Source: Epiperipatus broadwayi
Taxonomy: Eukaryota; Onychophora; Udeonychophora; Euonychophora; Peripatidae
Length of the DNA stretch: 64,000 bases
NCBI GenBank assembly: GCA_028023455.1
Contig: JAQFVV010006203.1
Location: 8,216,821-8,280,820, forward strand
Direction: 5' to 3'
In this document: positions 1 to 14,100 of the stretch, piece after piece
Numbering within the stretch: the stretch's first letter is position 1
How the letters are laid out: each line of letters starts with the position of its first letter
Translations under genes and position numbers: made by a program
The notes under the pieces: generated by a model
The model's input: the letters and a program-made list of their open reading frames with translations, nothing else
What the model was told of the DNA's origin: nothing
The model's database searches: none

Positions 1-26
1 ATATATATATATATATATATATACTA
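1..26. repeat. (AT)n microsatellite at window edge
   Basis: Uninterrupted AT dinucleotides starting at base 1, so the tract may continue outside the window. It breaks up into AT/AC-rich sequence after base 26. Confidence 0.9.
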
Positions 27-213
27 TATATACACTTTTATACACACATATATTAAGGTCTTACATTTGGCTTCAAGAGCAGTTGAATACATTTTCTTTT
101 GTAATAAAAAATATATATACATACATATATATTGTAATAACAATAAAAATAATAAATATAATGGTAATTAACTTTTATATACAATCTTTTAATCCACAGA
201 AGTACTTCCAGTT

Positions 214-332
214 AAATTTCTTAACCTGCCTCAACTGCCATTAAATTCAAAAACAAAACAGAAGCAAATGACATCAACTCAAATCCGTTTTGTTTTTAAA
301 TTTAGCAGCAGTTGAGACAGGTTAAGAAATTT
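214..332. repeat. Internal hairpin with 46-nt arms
   Basis: Bases 214-259 and 287-332 are reverse complements with about five mismatches, separated by a 27-nt loop. The hairpin lies inside the 131-990 element near its left end and would form a stable stem if transcribed. Confidence 0.75.
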
Positions 333-930
333 GTCATATCTGATCCTGCCGTCAGAAGTGGACTATTCCAGATTCATTACCTGATTGGATAGCAACTGGG
401 TGCTATCCAAAGGGATTAAATCCTTCACAGAGGTTCGTGCACCAAATTCACATGTTTCCAGTGAGGTAGGGGATTGGCCATTAAATAGTCAGCCTTTTGG
501 AGACAAGGCAGAGAGCAATTACTTCTGTCAACCTGAACAACTGAATGTGCTCCCCATTAAACCCTCTGCCATCAGCAAGGACAGTCTCTCTATTCATTAT
601 TGTGATGTCCACACAGTGAGGCAAGTCCACCTATGGACTGGAAACTGCTATGTCCGAATTAGAGCTGACTTGAGGCAAGCTAAATACATAGCTGGAAGAG
701 TCTTATCAGAGCTCACAAGGCAGGCTAATCATTTATCTAGAAGTGAGTTCTGTACTCGGCTCAACTACCTCACCATTCACTTGTATCAACTGTATTGTAT
801 ATTTTTTGGACTAATAAATTGTACATATTAATTGCTGAATAGTTGTTCTTTTTGTGTCTGTTGGTTTGGAAATTAACATGTAAGCCTAACCAAACACAAC
901 AGAATTAACTAAAAACAAATTGATAGGCTT
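333..930 (+). other. GC-richer core with a polyadenylation-like end
   Basis: The core of the 131-990 element is clearly less AT-rich than its surroundings. An open frame runs from 385 to 831, but it starts at TTG rather than ATG and its product resembles no family I recognise, so it is not called as a gene. An AATAAA hexamer at about 813 is followed by a GT-rich stretch at 842-868, the layout of an animal polyadenylation site. It could be a captured terminal exon or a non-coding transcript. Confidence 0.35.
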
Positions 931-1020
931 TATAGGCCGTATATAATAGTTAATTACCATTATATTTATTATTTTTATTGTTATTACAATAGTTTTTAAT
1001 TAACAGACATTTTATTTGTA

Positions 1021-4000
1021 TTATATATATATATATTGAAACGATAACTTTCCAAGACCCTATCGTTTCACCATCAAACCTGATGACACTCTCATCTGTG
1101 CTAAGTTCGAACCTATTTAAATGTTAATAAATTTAAAATTCGTTCATGTCTGTATAAACAGTATTATATATTTGCGTGCGAACCAACGCTATAATTAGAT
1201 AGGATTAGTAAAATTATAGCGTACTAAATTGATTTAATAATTCTAAAAATGTTCGTTATATTATTTAAGTTAAGTGTAAATTATTAATTTTGTTGTTTAA
1301 TATTGTAATTTCGTATGTGGATATATAATCTGTGCTATATAGAAGAAAGACATGATTTAAAATATGTAAAAGCCATTATCTAAAAATAATATTAAATGTC
1401 TTTAAAAATTGTTAAAAGATTTCTTGTTTTAAATATATTTCAGGGAAAAGATTCTCGAAAATATATTTAAAGGCTATATCAAAATATGTTTGTAAATTAT
1501 TTTTAATAAATATGTTAAAAATGTTTTCGTTTTAAAAAAAATGTTAGAAGATTGTTTTTAAATAGAAAGAGTTTCTATTATATGTAAGATTAAAAATAAA
1601 AGCTGGTCAAGTAATTAAAAGATTTTTGATTGTAAACAAGTGTCATTAACGACCACACCTGGAATTCGTAAAAAGTAAAACTAGTTCAAAATTTACTAAT
1701 TAAAATCTCCTTAGATAAGAGTAAGTTATTTTAAAATCTAAATTGGACAATTGTTTGCAACGAAAAATCTTAATTATAATAATAGCTTATGGAATGTTTC
1801 TAACATAAGTTATCTAAGATCTGGATTATAAATTGAAAAATATTTAATTAAATTCCTGAGTTTAGTGAGTCTTGAGGCGATAGATTCCGATAAGGAAAAG
1901 ATATAAATACTCTGTATTTTTAACAAGGATAGAGAGCCATATTGTTAGTGAGAATTGCAGCCAGTATTCACAATTGTTAATGTTTAACATGTCCGGCTAA
2001 AAGCGGGCATCTTGTTGCTGTTACTCCGCGGGAGAACGGGGTTTCTCTCGTCGAAATGCCTAAACCACCATCATGCCGATAGAAGAGATAAGCCTAACAG
2101 AATGGGAAAGATGATGCCATCAGCCGCCCAGTAAAACTCACCAAACCTACAGCAAGAACTTGCAGTCCAGATAAATAATACCGGTACCGTTTTATTTTTC
2201 AAACCGCAGAGCTCTGTGTAATTCTGTGTAAATGTAAATAATATCTATATAAGTTAGCTAACTTTCTTTTTAAAATAATGATAAAGCTAAATGTAATCAA
2301 AACTTAAAATCCATTTAATATTTTAAATACGTCAATTGCTATCAAAATTTAATGTGTTAAAGTTTAAATAATCTGACTTATTTATATTTTCCATTCACTT
2401 CAAAGTAAATTATTTAGTTTAAAGTTATATCACTGCGGTTGTGTCTATATTTCTTTGCTTATTTTATTTTAAATGCTTATTATATTTCATATGCCAATAT
2501 TTCGAAACAGTGAGCACTTAATTTCATGTATATATTTAAGAAGATATTATTTGAAAATCTTCATGTAATTTGTTTATAGCGTCAACTTTCTGCGCTGTTT
2601 CGAAATCCTATTTTTTTATTATTTAAATGATTTCATATGTGAAATGTGGCTCTTTTAATCAACCAGTTAAAAACTTAACCTTATAGTTTTATTTAGAATT
2701 AAATTTAGCCTTGATCGTATTTATAAGTATATTTGACATTTAAATTCTTAAGTCCATAGAAATATACTTTCCCTCCTTAAATATTTATTATCTATAAGTA
2801 ACTTAATAGATCGAGCATGTCAAAGTACAGATGTAGTAATATTCCCTTTTGTAGCATAGACGTTTATTACCAGGCTACACAAGAGTTGGTCCCAATTTGA
2901 TAGAGCTAATATGCTATTAACTCGTATTTCATAGTATGAAATATACTATTCTTTGCTTGGCGGATGTGATATTATTTTATAAAATTATTCTCGTTTTGCT
3001 GCTATACGTAATATACGTATCTCAAGATGGAGCCACGGCATTGCCAGCACATCTTCTCTTATAGGGTAGAGCAGTAGCGAAGCCTGAGCCAAGGCCAGGT
3101 TAGCACGTAAGTCCCCCGCCATTCCTGAACACAATGTTCCTTTTCACGCAGCATTGCGATCGGTTACAGGGTACCGGCGTTTGTCACAAGAACCCTGAAG
3201 TTATTTCATCCATCCGCAGAGCGACTTTTCCTATTATTGTTTACCTGTGCCATAGCGCATTGGTAAAATCTTATTTCAGCCAACTCTCCCACCTTAACAT
3301 AACGCTTTCAGCATTCTGAAATTTTCTCTCGAAAGCCATGTTCGATCGATCATTACTTGAGCTGGTTTATGCGCTCGTTATTAAGTCATATTGTATATTT
3401 TAGTAAATGAATTCATGATCAAAGTTCAATATAATTATTTATATAACAGCCACCAATGTAATAGGATTTGGCTTAACTAGATTTATAGACATAACGTAGT
3501 GATTAATTATGTATCAATTGTAAACAATTCATAAGATGGGCATATGTTAAACCCCTCTATGAAATTTAATGATTACTTATGTAAAGTGATTTTGAATTAC
3601 CAAATGTTTGCGTACATTCTCCGCTGAATGCTATTGTAAATAAGTGATATATAGATATGAGTTGTAAATAAATATATAATTAATTTAATGTATTTCGTTC
3701 TCTGTCTCGTTATTGATCTAATTCAATCCAATTCTAATTACTATTTATAGTCTATATATGTGAAAACTATGCATTAAGTTAAATTAGATTAGTGATATAT
3801 TTTAGTCAATTAAGAACCTCTCTTTTAATTATCAGAGTCTTATTGCTTCTCCGTGACCTATGTCGGCCGTGTGGAAAGAGGTATACTACGTGTAATTTCA
3901 AGGTGGTCATTTGTAGGGTCTTGAGTCTTGGAATCCTGGCTTACGAGTTGAAGTGTGGTCGGACTTGGGATGTCACAGTCCTAGTCTGGTCAGCTTCGGT

Positions 4001-4100
4001 CTCTTTTGCTTGGATTCTGAATTCTGTTACGCGAATGTACAAACTTGATTGTTACAATATATATATAATGTCATGTTAGTAGTAATGTTTTATTGTATTT
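1021..4100. other. Unassigned region with GC-richer islands
   Basis: AT-rich sequence broken by islands of balanced composition at about 1950-2220, 3030-3330 and 3840-4030. A GTAAGT splice-donor-like hexamer lies near 3106. An AATAAATA polyadenylation-like signal near 3667 is followed by a GT/CT-rich stretch. Short open frames at 3134-3319 and 3792-4079 have no recognisable domain. The islands may be untranslated exons or pieces of an old retroelement; I found no paired long terminal repeats. Confidence 0.3.
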
Positions 4101-4221
4101 GATATATGTGGCTCCTTTGTATTAAATATTTCTAAATGGGTGTTTTAATATTATATATATATATATATCTTCGTTTTAACATATATGTATATATATATAT
4201 AATTTTCATAAGACTGGTAAT

Positions 4222-4416
4222 GAAGTGGTTTCTTTTTTCTTTATAACCTAAAGCTGAGTGCAATTTGGATAAAGTTCACCATAATCATAGCCCTCATAAA
4301 TTAATTATTGTTGCTGCTTTATTTGTACTATATTATGCATGCATTTTTATTTAAATTAGTCGATTTAGATATTCCATGGGCACTCAGCTTTAGATTATAT
4401 AAAAAAAAACCACTTC
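4222..4416. mobile_element. MITE-like inverted repeat, about 195 bp
   Basis: The left arm (4222-4261) and right arm (4380-4416) are near-complementary. Shared blocks are GAAGTGGTTTC outside and CTAAAGCTGAGTGC inside, with an A/T-rich length difference between them. The short interior (4262-4379) is AT-rich and non-coding. No target-site duplication was resolved. Confidence 0.65.
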
Positions 4417-4429
4417 CTTACACAGAGGA

Positions 4430-7400
4430 ACAAAGTATGTAAATTTAATTTACACATACAAACCAAAAAAAAGAAAAATCAATATTATGTATATATTAAA
4501 GAGGAATAAGTCAAAAGAATAACTTCTTTATGATTTGGATATTTTTGTTCTTGTTTTTTCCTTAGTCATTGATAATTTGAAAGGAAAATATTTTCTGAAT
4601 TTAAGAACGATCAGTTACTTTAACGGCTAAAATCTTAGACTTTGTCGCACTTCACAGCAATTATTCAGCCTTTATTAATCAATTTGCTTGTTTTTATTTT
4701 CGTTAATTTTATACAGTTTTATGAATCTCAATTTTTTAACAACAAAAAGCAACCGTGAACAATAAATATTTATTGTCATTGACATATAGACCAATGGCTA
4801 CATCATAATAATATGGGATGTAAACATTTAACAATTTAAGTTAAACTAAAATATTGAACAATGGGGTTTTAAAATAGAAAAATGTACACCCTTTTAAGAC
4901 TTATTCATTGCCAAATTTTTTCAGAAATAAAATTTTCACTTGTAATGCTTTTTATCGTGATTATATCTTATCAATGTCTTTGTTTTACTTAAGCGACCTT
5001 ATTTTGATATTTACTACAAAAGTACAAGCTTTAAGTGATTAGAAAGATGTAAAGTTAGAGAATTTGCCATTTCAAATTGCCAGGTAACTAATGGTAGTAA
5101 CTTAATCTGTGCTGATTAATTTCATATTTCTGTATATTTTAAAAACCACTTTTGTAAACAGTTTAGTTTATCAGGCTGATTGCTGTAATTTCTTATCACG
5201 AGATTCTTTTATGTAATTTAATGAAATCTATTTAAAACTTGGTATCAATAAACAAATGTATATTTATGTTCTCTAGAATATGATTTAAAAAGAATAAATA
5301 ATTTTACTTTGATAATTTTAAGTATCTAAGTTCTTCATATTTATAAGTTTCTAGACACATTTCCTTCTCCTCACTCTTATAAGAGTGGGTAAATATTTTC
5401 ATAATTTTTTTAAGTGTTCAACATTTTTAAATATATATAAACATACACATATTTATAATATGCATATAATACGAGTTATCATGCCTTTGAAATAAAATGC
5501 TTCTAATAAAAAATCAAAAATATATCTTTATTTTCATTGATACAAATCGAAATTCATATAACCCTTGATAACCAGGTGTGGTTAATACAGGGATAGAGGT
5601 TACTGGATATAATATATAAAGTATCAAAAATATCTATTGTTAAATAATATTTTTGTGCTTAATATGCAATTTAGGTTCTCAAATATCAAATCTTCCAATC
5701 CACTAATCATATGTTTATTATATTATTCACACATAGGTACAGTACACTAAAATAGAATATTTCAAAAATTATATATACCCTTGTACAATTTACTTAAGAT
5801 TCAAATGCTAAAAATTCACACATTGCAATTGAATTATATTATTTCTGATGCCCAGAAGATCATATGACCTCCTGAGCTACAAATCATTTTATTATTATTA
5901 TCACCATTATCATCATCGTCATTATTATTTTGATGATGATGATTATATATAATGAAATGGAAGCATGGGAGTGATGGTTTGTTGTTATTTTTATAAAGAA
6001 AAACGTTTTTGTAGTAATATTTTCAAGTATTCATTTTAGATTTATTCTTTTTTTGATGAAATATTTTAAAACTATTCCTAATTAAGTGGCAAATTAAAAT
6101 CACTCATCACTATACATTTGGCAAGCCTGATGAATATTGCTTTCTTTATTACTTTTGTAAGGTGGCCCTTGGAGAGACCTGCGTACTCTAATGATGTATT
6201 TAAAAATTGCTTTTCCTTTCACAAAGACCATATCTAAATGCTGTTACTTTAGTATTACCATTGTTTTACAGTTATTTAATACAGTTTTATTTTCTTTGAA
6301 GGTACTTTATAAGCTTTAACAATGTAGGTTTTTTAAAAAGAAAATAATGAAGAATTTTATATATGATTTATAATAAATTTAACTAATTATCAAGCAGAGT
6401 AAAAATTAGGACAATTATCTCTAAGTTGACATACCAGAAATTGCATGCAATTTATTAAGTTAAAGATTCCAGTTTGCTTTTTAATAAAGATAAAATAACA
6501 TTGTGAAAATATGGAACTTTCAATATCAATAAAATTAGTTCAATATTTTTTTTTTATTTTCCAATAAAAAAAAAATCCTAAAAGTTATTAAAATATGCTT
6601 GACTTATATAGTGTTCTAAAGAAAACTCAAATATAAAGATGAAAGAAAAAATGTTTAGAAAATATAAATTTTAGATTAGAAAGAAAAATTATTCTTAATA
6701 TTATGGGCCCTCTATGTTAAATTTATTCCAGGTTCTCAAATGTAGACAAATATCTAGAGTGACTAATCATTTTTTGATTTTTCAAGCTTCTCAAGGACAT
6801 ACTTATTACGATAGTAGAGTCCATGGTTTTTTATTGGTTCTTTTCTTTATCTTTTATTACTAAGCTTTCCAAGCTTAATAAATTACTTTGGTCATAATAT
6901 GATTAAAATAAAATATTTTCCAGCAATTTATTTTTATTTTAAGTGAAAAATGAGATTTATTCTAGTAGCCCTACATCCTCTCTAAAAAAAGAATCGCAAT
7001 AAAATTAAAAAATAAAAATTTTGATTTGTTTTCCAACATGGTTTTGCTATTAAAATTAAATAAAGACTGCAATAAAATTTTAGTAAAGAATGAAATCTGT
7101 GTTTTATGAATAATTTAGGAATTGTTACTATTGCAACTACTTATATATCAGCTGGAACTAGATGTTTAAATTTCCACTTTATCGGATAAAGATAGGTTAT
7201 ATCCGAAATAAAAATTTATAGAAAAAAAAATTAGTCTAAATTTTTACATTGAATGATACTTTGCAATATTACAGATTAAGGAAATAAAAAGTTTTGGTTG
7301 TAGAGATATATCCACACGAAAAAATATTATATATGACACCATGTTATTTCTTCTCTTCCTATTCTGGATTTTAGCATTTTCGTGACCAGTCATTATAAAT

Positions 7401-8094
7401 TATAGTTTATCTACAAGATATATTTCGTGACTGAACTTTATCATAAAATAATTTTATTTATTCTTCATTTTCTTGATTAGTTGCAACACAGTATGATTTT
7501 TTTCTTTGCGTTTTCTGTTTTAATATTTATATGATCAGTAACTATAAAATATTGTTGATATCTAGGAACTTTAATATTAATTAATCAATCACAGAGTTAA
7601 ATTTTAGATAATATTAGTGCTATGCTTGATGATATTAAAACTTTTCATTTCTTTAATTTATTCATAACTTGGTTATAGATAGTAGGTTTTTCTAACCTCC
7701 AATCTCTCAGTGCAGTTTGTCTTATTCTATAACTACCATACAATTCATTTTTATTTTTAATACATCTAGTTTTTAAAATTAATATTTGGCATATTCCATG
7801 TTCCAATGGTGATCTTTTTGCAGTTCAGATTAGTCTTTTTAGCTATATGAGAAATTTTATATGCAAATAGTTATTACCCTTTTGAAAATTATTATTGCAA
7901 TATTCTTAAGATGGGCATCTTTTAATTTGAGGGAGTTATATTATAGCACTTTAATGATATTTTTTTTTTCATGCATTCATAACAATTTTAGTATATTATA
8001 AGAAAATACTTTGTGATTACATCCCTGCAAATAGGTTGAACACATAAGATCAATTGTGACCATATTATTGTTGTATAATATGAATATTAGTAAT
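4430..8094. other. AT-rich non-coding stretch
   Basis: No gene seen. It contains an imperfect ATT/ATC/GAT trinucleotide tract at about 5888-5945 and many A/T homopolymers. Every frame is closed by frequent stops. Confidence 0.6.
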
Positions 8095-8109
8095 CCCCCC
8101 CCCCCCCCC
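8095..8109. repeat. 15-base poly(C) run
   Basis: Fifteen consecutive C residues in otherwise AT-rich DNA, followed at about 8127 by a short (AAT)n tract. The opposite strand is a G15 run able to form stacked G structures. Confidence 0.95.
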
Positions 8110-11040
8110 AATATGCTAGAATAAATAATAATAATAATATTAAACAACATAATTCTTTAGCTCACACAAAGTAATTAAAAAAACAGCTCTCCACTCTAGC
8201 CCCATCTATAATGACCTTAAAGAATTAGTGATTGTTAAAAATGTGTAGGAAAAAAAATACTGCTACTGATGATCACTTACCTTGTTATCTAAAAATCTTT
8301 GTGGCTTTCTGCAGAAAAGTTAACAAATACATTCATACGCTAAACATATATATATATATTCACTCACTTAAACTTACATTTAAATGATTTACTCGTGTCA
8401 AAATATGTTATTAATATTAGTAAAGTCAACCTAACTATTCCAATTAATTTTGACATTTTAAGTCGTGGAGAAAGACAAGTTCACCGAAAGTCAGCTTTTA
8501 GCAAATACAAATATTTTATTATTCTACTGATAAATGTTTATAACTAATATTGATAAAAATACGAAAGCAATATAAGTCTACTTTACGACAAAATAAATTA
8601 TTTAAAAAAATGTTTTATGATACATTTAAAAAATAATGTTGTATTTAGGCTTTAGATTAAAAACAAATGATTGCATATATCGATAATTTATTTACATTTA
8701 TATATGCTTATATAAATACCCATTTTTAATTTATATATTTAATAGTATTACAAAACTGTTTTTTTTTTTTTTGCTTTTAAAGAAAGAGTAAATTTCTATA
8801 GTATAATTTTAAATTATTTTGGATCTAGCCCACGCCAATTGTTACATGGTTTGATCACATTTAACAGTACTCCTTAGAGAATTTTTATTTTTAATAAATG
8901 CTCATTAATAGACCATCATTTATGTACTACTTAATTATTAAAAATAATGAACAGTATGGATAATTAAACCCATTTAAACTGCTCTCGCTAAATTAGGTAT
9001 TTATATATCGTATCTACTCTGTTTCTAATATTTATTTTCTCTACATAACAGTCTTTAGAAAACATCCAACTTAATATAATTTTTTCAAATATATTCAATT
9101 GTCAGTAATACGTCTAGTTTGTTAGAGGGTCATCATAAAGTCATTTATTGGTTAAATCTCAAAGTCTCAGGTTCAATTTCAAGTTAGTACTATCAGTGGT
9201 CAGACAAACAACACATGAATAAAACAGAAGAATAATCTCCCTCGAAACGGATATTAAGTAGAAACCTGTGTGCTATTACTAACATTTAAATGTGTTTGAA
9301 AATTTTAAATAAAGTTTTAATTTTTTGAAACTCTTTACTAATTAATTCTAGATGATTGAAATAGTTGAACATATAATTACAAGTAAAATGCCATCATTAC
9401 AAACTTTCAGACAAATAAAAAGTAATATTTGAAAATATAAAACTAATATTGAAGATATTGATTTTTTGGAAATATGCAAAAGATATAGTGCATTCAAATA
9501 TAAAAACATTCATGGGAATTAATCAACAGATATACTGGATTGTTAAACTATTGTAGTAAGAATAGTCTTTATCTTTTTTTCAATCATTTTCAAGAGTAAT
9601 TTTATAAATATCCTCTTTCAATCAGATTATGGTACAGAATTTTCGCAGAAAAAAAACACTGATCTATTTCGTGTGGTTAGTTAATACTATTTATTTATTT
9701 TTTCAAATGTCATAGCACCCCCCGAGGAGAACCCACCCCCCCCCTCAACCAACTACTTTCTTGCAAGAAACTGGAGGAGCCCTCCCCTAAAAAACCCTTT
9801 AATTTTTATGAGTTACATTTTAATTATTTTTATTAGTTAAATAAGACCGCGATGATTTTTTAATCTGCCCCTCAATGATAAGATCAGATAAAATTTAATC
9901 ATAAATTTATTGTTCAAATAGATCTTTAGTGTTGCAAAGCTTTGTAGGACAACATTGGAGTGGATGATGAAGCAGCTAAAATCTAACACACTAATTATAT
10001 ACTATTGGAATATCCCAGTTAAAGTGTTATATATGACATTAAAAATAAAAATACCTAAAAATAGTCATAAAATTTACCCTATGACTCAAAGTGTCCTATT
10101 ATTAAAAAGGCAATATATGAGCGATGGGATGTAAAGCAAATGCCCACATGTCTAACGTAAAAAAAAAAACAATCAAGAAAGCTTAAAAAATTAGAATGCT
10201 GTCGTTATTAGATTTATCAATTATATAAGTGTTTATAGATACAATGTTTCTAATCAGGTGTTTTAAGTTTTACAATGATCAATTTTAGCAAAACTGTTTA
10301 CCCAGTTAATTCTAAAGCGGTTTTAAATTATTAATAAATTTGTAAAATCGAGTAAACTTAGTTACTAGTCATCCCAGAAAAGAAAATCAGCACCTCTGCT
10401 GAACATGAAACTGCTTTAGTAGAAAAAACCAGGGAAATGTAAATTTAATAAAATGTAAGTGATGTTTTATCAATACTTGCTGAATTTTTAGAGTTAAATC
10501 TGATTGTTATCACAATTTTTTTTATTTGAAGCAAGTACATAGATATTGCACTATTTGGATTACAAAATGACAGTTAAGTACAACTTACTGCAGCTGTATA
10601 AAATTTGTATAAAAATATGACATCTCTTAGAGTAATGTACATAGATATCTTCAAGGACATAGAGTTTTTGAATTATTTTAACTGATAGTTATCTATAAAC
10701 CAGAATGACTTTTTAAAATAGTAATAATGATGATGATGATAATATTTGTTGACTTTGTATTGCTCTGATATAGATTCAAAGATTTATCGATATCAGCAAT
10801 AATAATTTAATTTAGAATTATTGAATGTAATTATGCTTTTATCAAATTGTTCAAAGGTATGTTTTAAAAATGGTTTACTAATAAATAAATTTGCCACATT
10901 GTTTTTAACAATGTCTTCTAAGTGTTTCTGCAGTTTATCTATGATTTTAATTTTTACAATAAATGCATTTAGATGTTAATATAGCCAAAACAAAACTCGC
11001 CGTATTTTTAAAAATTGCATCTGGGTAACGTTGCATTGTA
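8110..11040. other. AT-rich non-coding stretch with a C-rich patch
   Basis: No gene seen. A degenerate tRNA-like SINE head may lie at about 9115-9185, ending in a GGTTCAATTTC B-box-like motif. Bases 9716-9795 hold several C6-C9 runs and the palindrome TTCTTGCAAGAA (9758-9769). A short (GAT)n tract lies near 10726-10742. Confidence 0.45.
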
Positions 11041-11153
11041 TGTGATGTGATGTGATGCACTGTGACTCCTCCTTAAACGGAGTCAGGAATCTCTCAGCAG
11101 CTATGCTCAGAGAAACCTGTTAGCCACTTTACCTTCCTTTTCCATTGTCCACC
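11041..11153 (-). other. LINE 3' UTR: stem-loop and (ATCAC)n tail
   Basis: Three ATCAC-type units end the element at 11041-11056. Just upstream is a hairpin (11063-11085) with a 7-bp stem TGACTCC/GGAGTCA. The truncated relatives at 26283-26303 and 53410-53430 keep the hairpin with CTTC/GAAG in place of CTCC/GGAG, a paired change that keeps base pairing. In stringent non-LTR elements such 3' hairpins plus short tail repeats are recognised by the element's own reverse transcriptase; that role is inferred here. Confidence 0.75.
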
Positions 11154-14100
11154 CTAAGTTTTCCCATAATCTGCTCCATCCCATTTCCACAACATAATCT
11201 TTGTCAACTCCATGACCTTCATATCTAAATCCCCCTTATCTTTTCCCAAACCTAGCATAAAAACCAATAACTCACTTTCTGTATAATCACTTTGTTCATA
11301 TTTAATCTTCCATAACTTCATTATTTGTACCCTTTCTGCTTCCAAGCATTTACATTGAAGTAACAGATGCCTAATATTTTCTATGCCTTCCTTACACAAC
11401 TTGCAGACTAAATCACCCATATTTTTCCATTTACGTGTATATTCCCTTGTTGCTAAAGATCCCGTTCGAGCCTTAAACAATAAACTACTTTCCTTACTAT
11501 TATCATAAATTAACTCACACCCAATGTTCTGTTTACTTCTATATATATTTAAACTCGTTTTACTCTCCATACTAGTTCTCCATCTCTCCAACTCCCTATT
11601 CTTTATTAATGCATCTATTCTTCTATCCCACTCCTTACCACTATAACACTCAACAATCCTCCTAACACAATCATCCCACCTTTTGTACAAGTATACTGAC
11701 ATAAATTCTTTATCCAAATCTTCTGCATACCGCATTACCTTTCTCACCCATCTTGTTGCCTGCCCTTTACTTGTAACCCAATTAAATACTATTTTGGCTA
11801 TTCTTTTATTATCCATAAACTGCAATCTACCAAACATTTTCAATTTGCTTTTTGCATCCCTCATATAAAAACTTGACCATCCCATTTCTCCTTGAATTGC
11901 CTCCTTTGCTGTCCACACCTCAGCATCTAATGCATGTCTTCCTACTTCCCTTTGTACTTTTTCTAAGCAATCTAATACCCCTTTACTAACACATAACGCA
12001 TCATTGCCATATGTTAACCCTGCTACTGCCACTCCCTTCCATACAATTCTAGCTACATCATATTTATTATATGAAAACACTGTTAATTTCTTTATCAATC
12101 CCTTTCTTTTCTTTGCTTCATTTATCAATTTTTTCTCCCATTCATCCAAGCAATTTTTCTTATTACTCAAGATGATTCCCAAATAACTATATCTATTCAC
12201 CACACTTAACTTTATATCCCCCAATAAGAAATCTTTGTCTTCTCTTTCCCCAGTATTCACCATCATTATATTTGATTTTTCTTCACTAAATTTAATCCCC
12301 ATATCTTTACCCACCCTTGTGCATGTCCTCAGCATAACTTCCATATCTTCTCTTCTTTCTGCACACAAAAAGACATCATCTGCAAAAAAAAGACCCGACA
12401 ATGTATATACTCTCTTGCCACCTATTAACGGTATCTCTATCCCTCTTCCAAGACTTTCTATTGCTCTCTCCATTTCACTCAAATACAACACAAACAAAAT
12501 AGGTGACATAGGGCATCCTTGCCTCAGTCCCACCACATTTTTAACTTTAACTGATTCTATATCCCCTAATTGATATGTATAGTAATTATTTTCATATAAT
12601 TTCTTAATAACACCCACTAAAGCTTCATCCATTCCCAGATTTGCTAAACTTATCCATAATCTACTTCTATTCACTCTATCATATGCCTTCTCTATATCTA
12701 TAAAACTCATATATAACTGTCTACCTGAATTTCTACTCATATCTATAAGTTGTGTAACTACAAATAAACTATCTCCTATACGCCTATCTGACCTAAAGCC
12801 TCCTTGCATTTCCCCCACTACATTATTTTCTTCCATCCACTTTGCAACTCTTCCAGCCACCATATATGAAAAAACTTTATATAAAACTGATGTTACCGCT
12901 ATTGGTCTATAATTATTTAACTTTCTATGATCCTTACCTTTTCCTTTAAATAATAATCTTACTCTTGTATTACTCCAGCTACCCGGAAAAACTCTCTTCT
13001 GTGCCATCTTATTAAAACATGATAGTAACTTTACTTTTGCCCTATGCCCTAAATTCATTACCATCTCTGCTGCCCATCCATCTAACCCTCTTGCCTTACC
13101 ACTTTTCAATTTCTTCCCTGCCTCATTCAGTTCCTTTTCTGTAAAGCTAATATTCCCATTACTATATGCTTTCATATTTTCTATCCCTCTGTCCTTCACA
13201 TCTAACATCTTTTCTATATCCATTACATAACTATTCAATATTCTCTCTAATTCTTCTCTAGAGCTACACTCTATTCCCTCCTCATCCAGTAGTACTATCT
13301 CTCTCTCCCCTAAATTTCTCCTTTTAATGTAATTCCAAAATTTTTTACTCCCATCTCTTCCACTTTTATTAATATCATCCAATAATTTACTATTTAGTTT
13401 CATTCTCTCTCTATAATTATCTATTTTAGCTAACTTCTTCTTTTCTAAGTACTTTTCCCATTTAGCATTAATATCTTTTTCACTTTCTTTGTTCTTAATA
13501 GCACACTTATATTCTCTGCATGCTTTTTTCCTCTCTTTTACACTTTTACTAACTCTCATTTTTCTATTACTTTTATTCTTCTGAATATTCTCACCTAAAA
13601 CCCTATTTGCCACTTTTTCTATTTCATCACACCAGTCCTCATACTCATTTCCAACCAACTCTTCCATGGTTTCTTCAACTTGTATTCTATACTCTTCTAA
13701 CTTATTCTTATCATTCACTCTCCATCCACATCTTTCACTATTGTTTCTACTTTTATTTCTATTTTCCATCACATTACTAACCATTTCAATTACAAAGAAA
13801 TTATGATCACTATTACATACTCTCTCTTCATTATCAAACACCTTAATTTTCCGTACTTTATCCATTCCCTCTTTCTCTACCAATACATAATCTATTGTGT
13901 GGGATATATTATTCCTAGACCATGTGTATTGTCCCTCATAAATATTTGATAAGTTTCCAATGCTCAAATTTACTCTCTGACAAAATTCCTTCAAAAGCTG
14001 TCCATTCTTATTGTCTACATCATCAATTTCTTCAATATGCCCATTCATATCTCCTATAACCATTATTCTCTTCCCCTTTTCTTTAAAACTCTGTATATCC

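Larger units (their letters stand above)
131..990. mobile_element. Terminal-inverted-repeat element, 860 bp
   Basis: Bases 131-172 and 949-990 are perfect 42-nt reverse complements, and the similarity continues inward about 12 nt with two mismatches. They enclose a core that is less AT-rich than the flanks, which suggests a non-autonomous DNA transposon. No transposase is visible and I could not find a clear target-site duplication, so an inverted duplication of another origin is possible. Confidence 0.65.

Noticed and set aside
385-831. 148-codon open frame as a host gene
   Set aside because: It starts at TTG, has no recognisable domain and lies inside inverted ends. Kept only as an unassigned core.
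1021-4100. An LTR retrotransposon
   Set aside because: Polyadenylation-like signals and GC islands are present, but no matching long terminal repeats, primer site or pol motifs were found.
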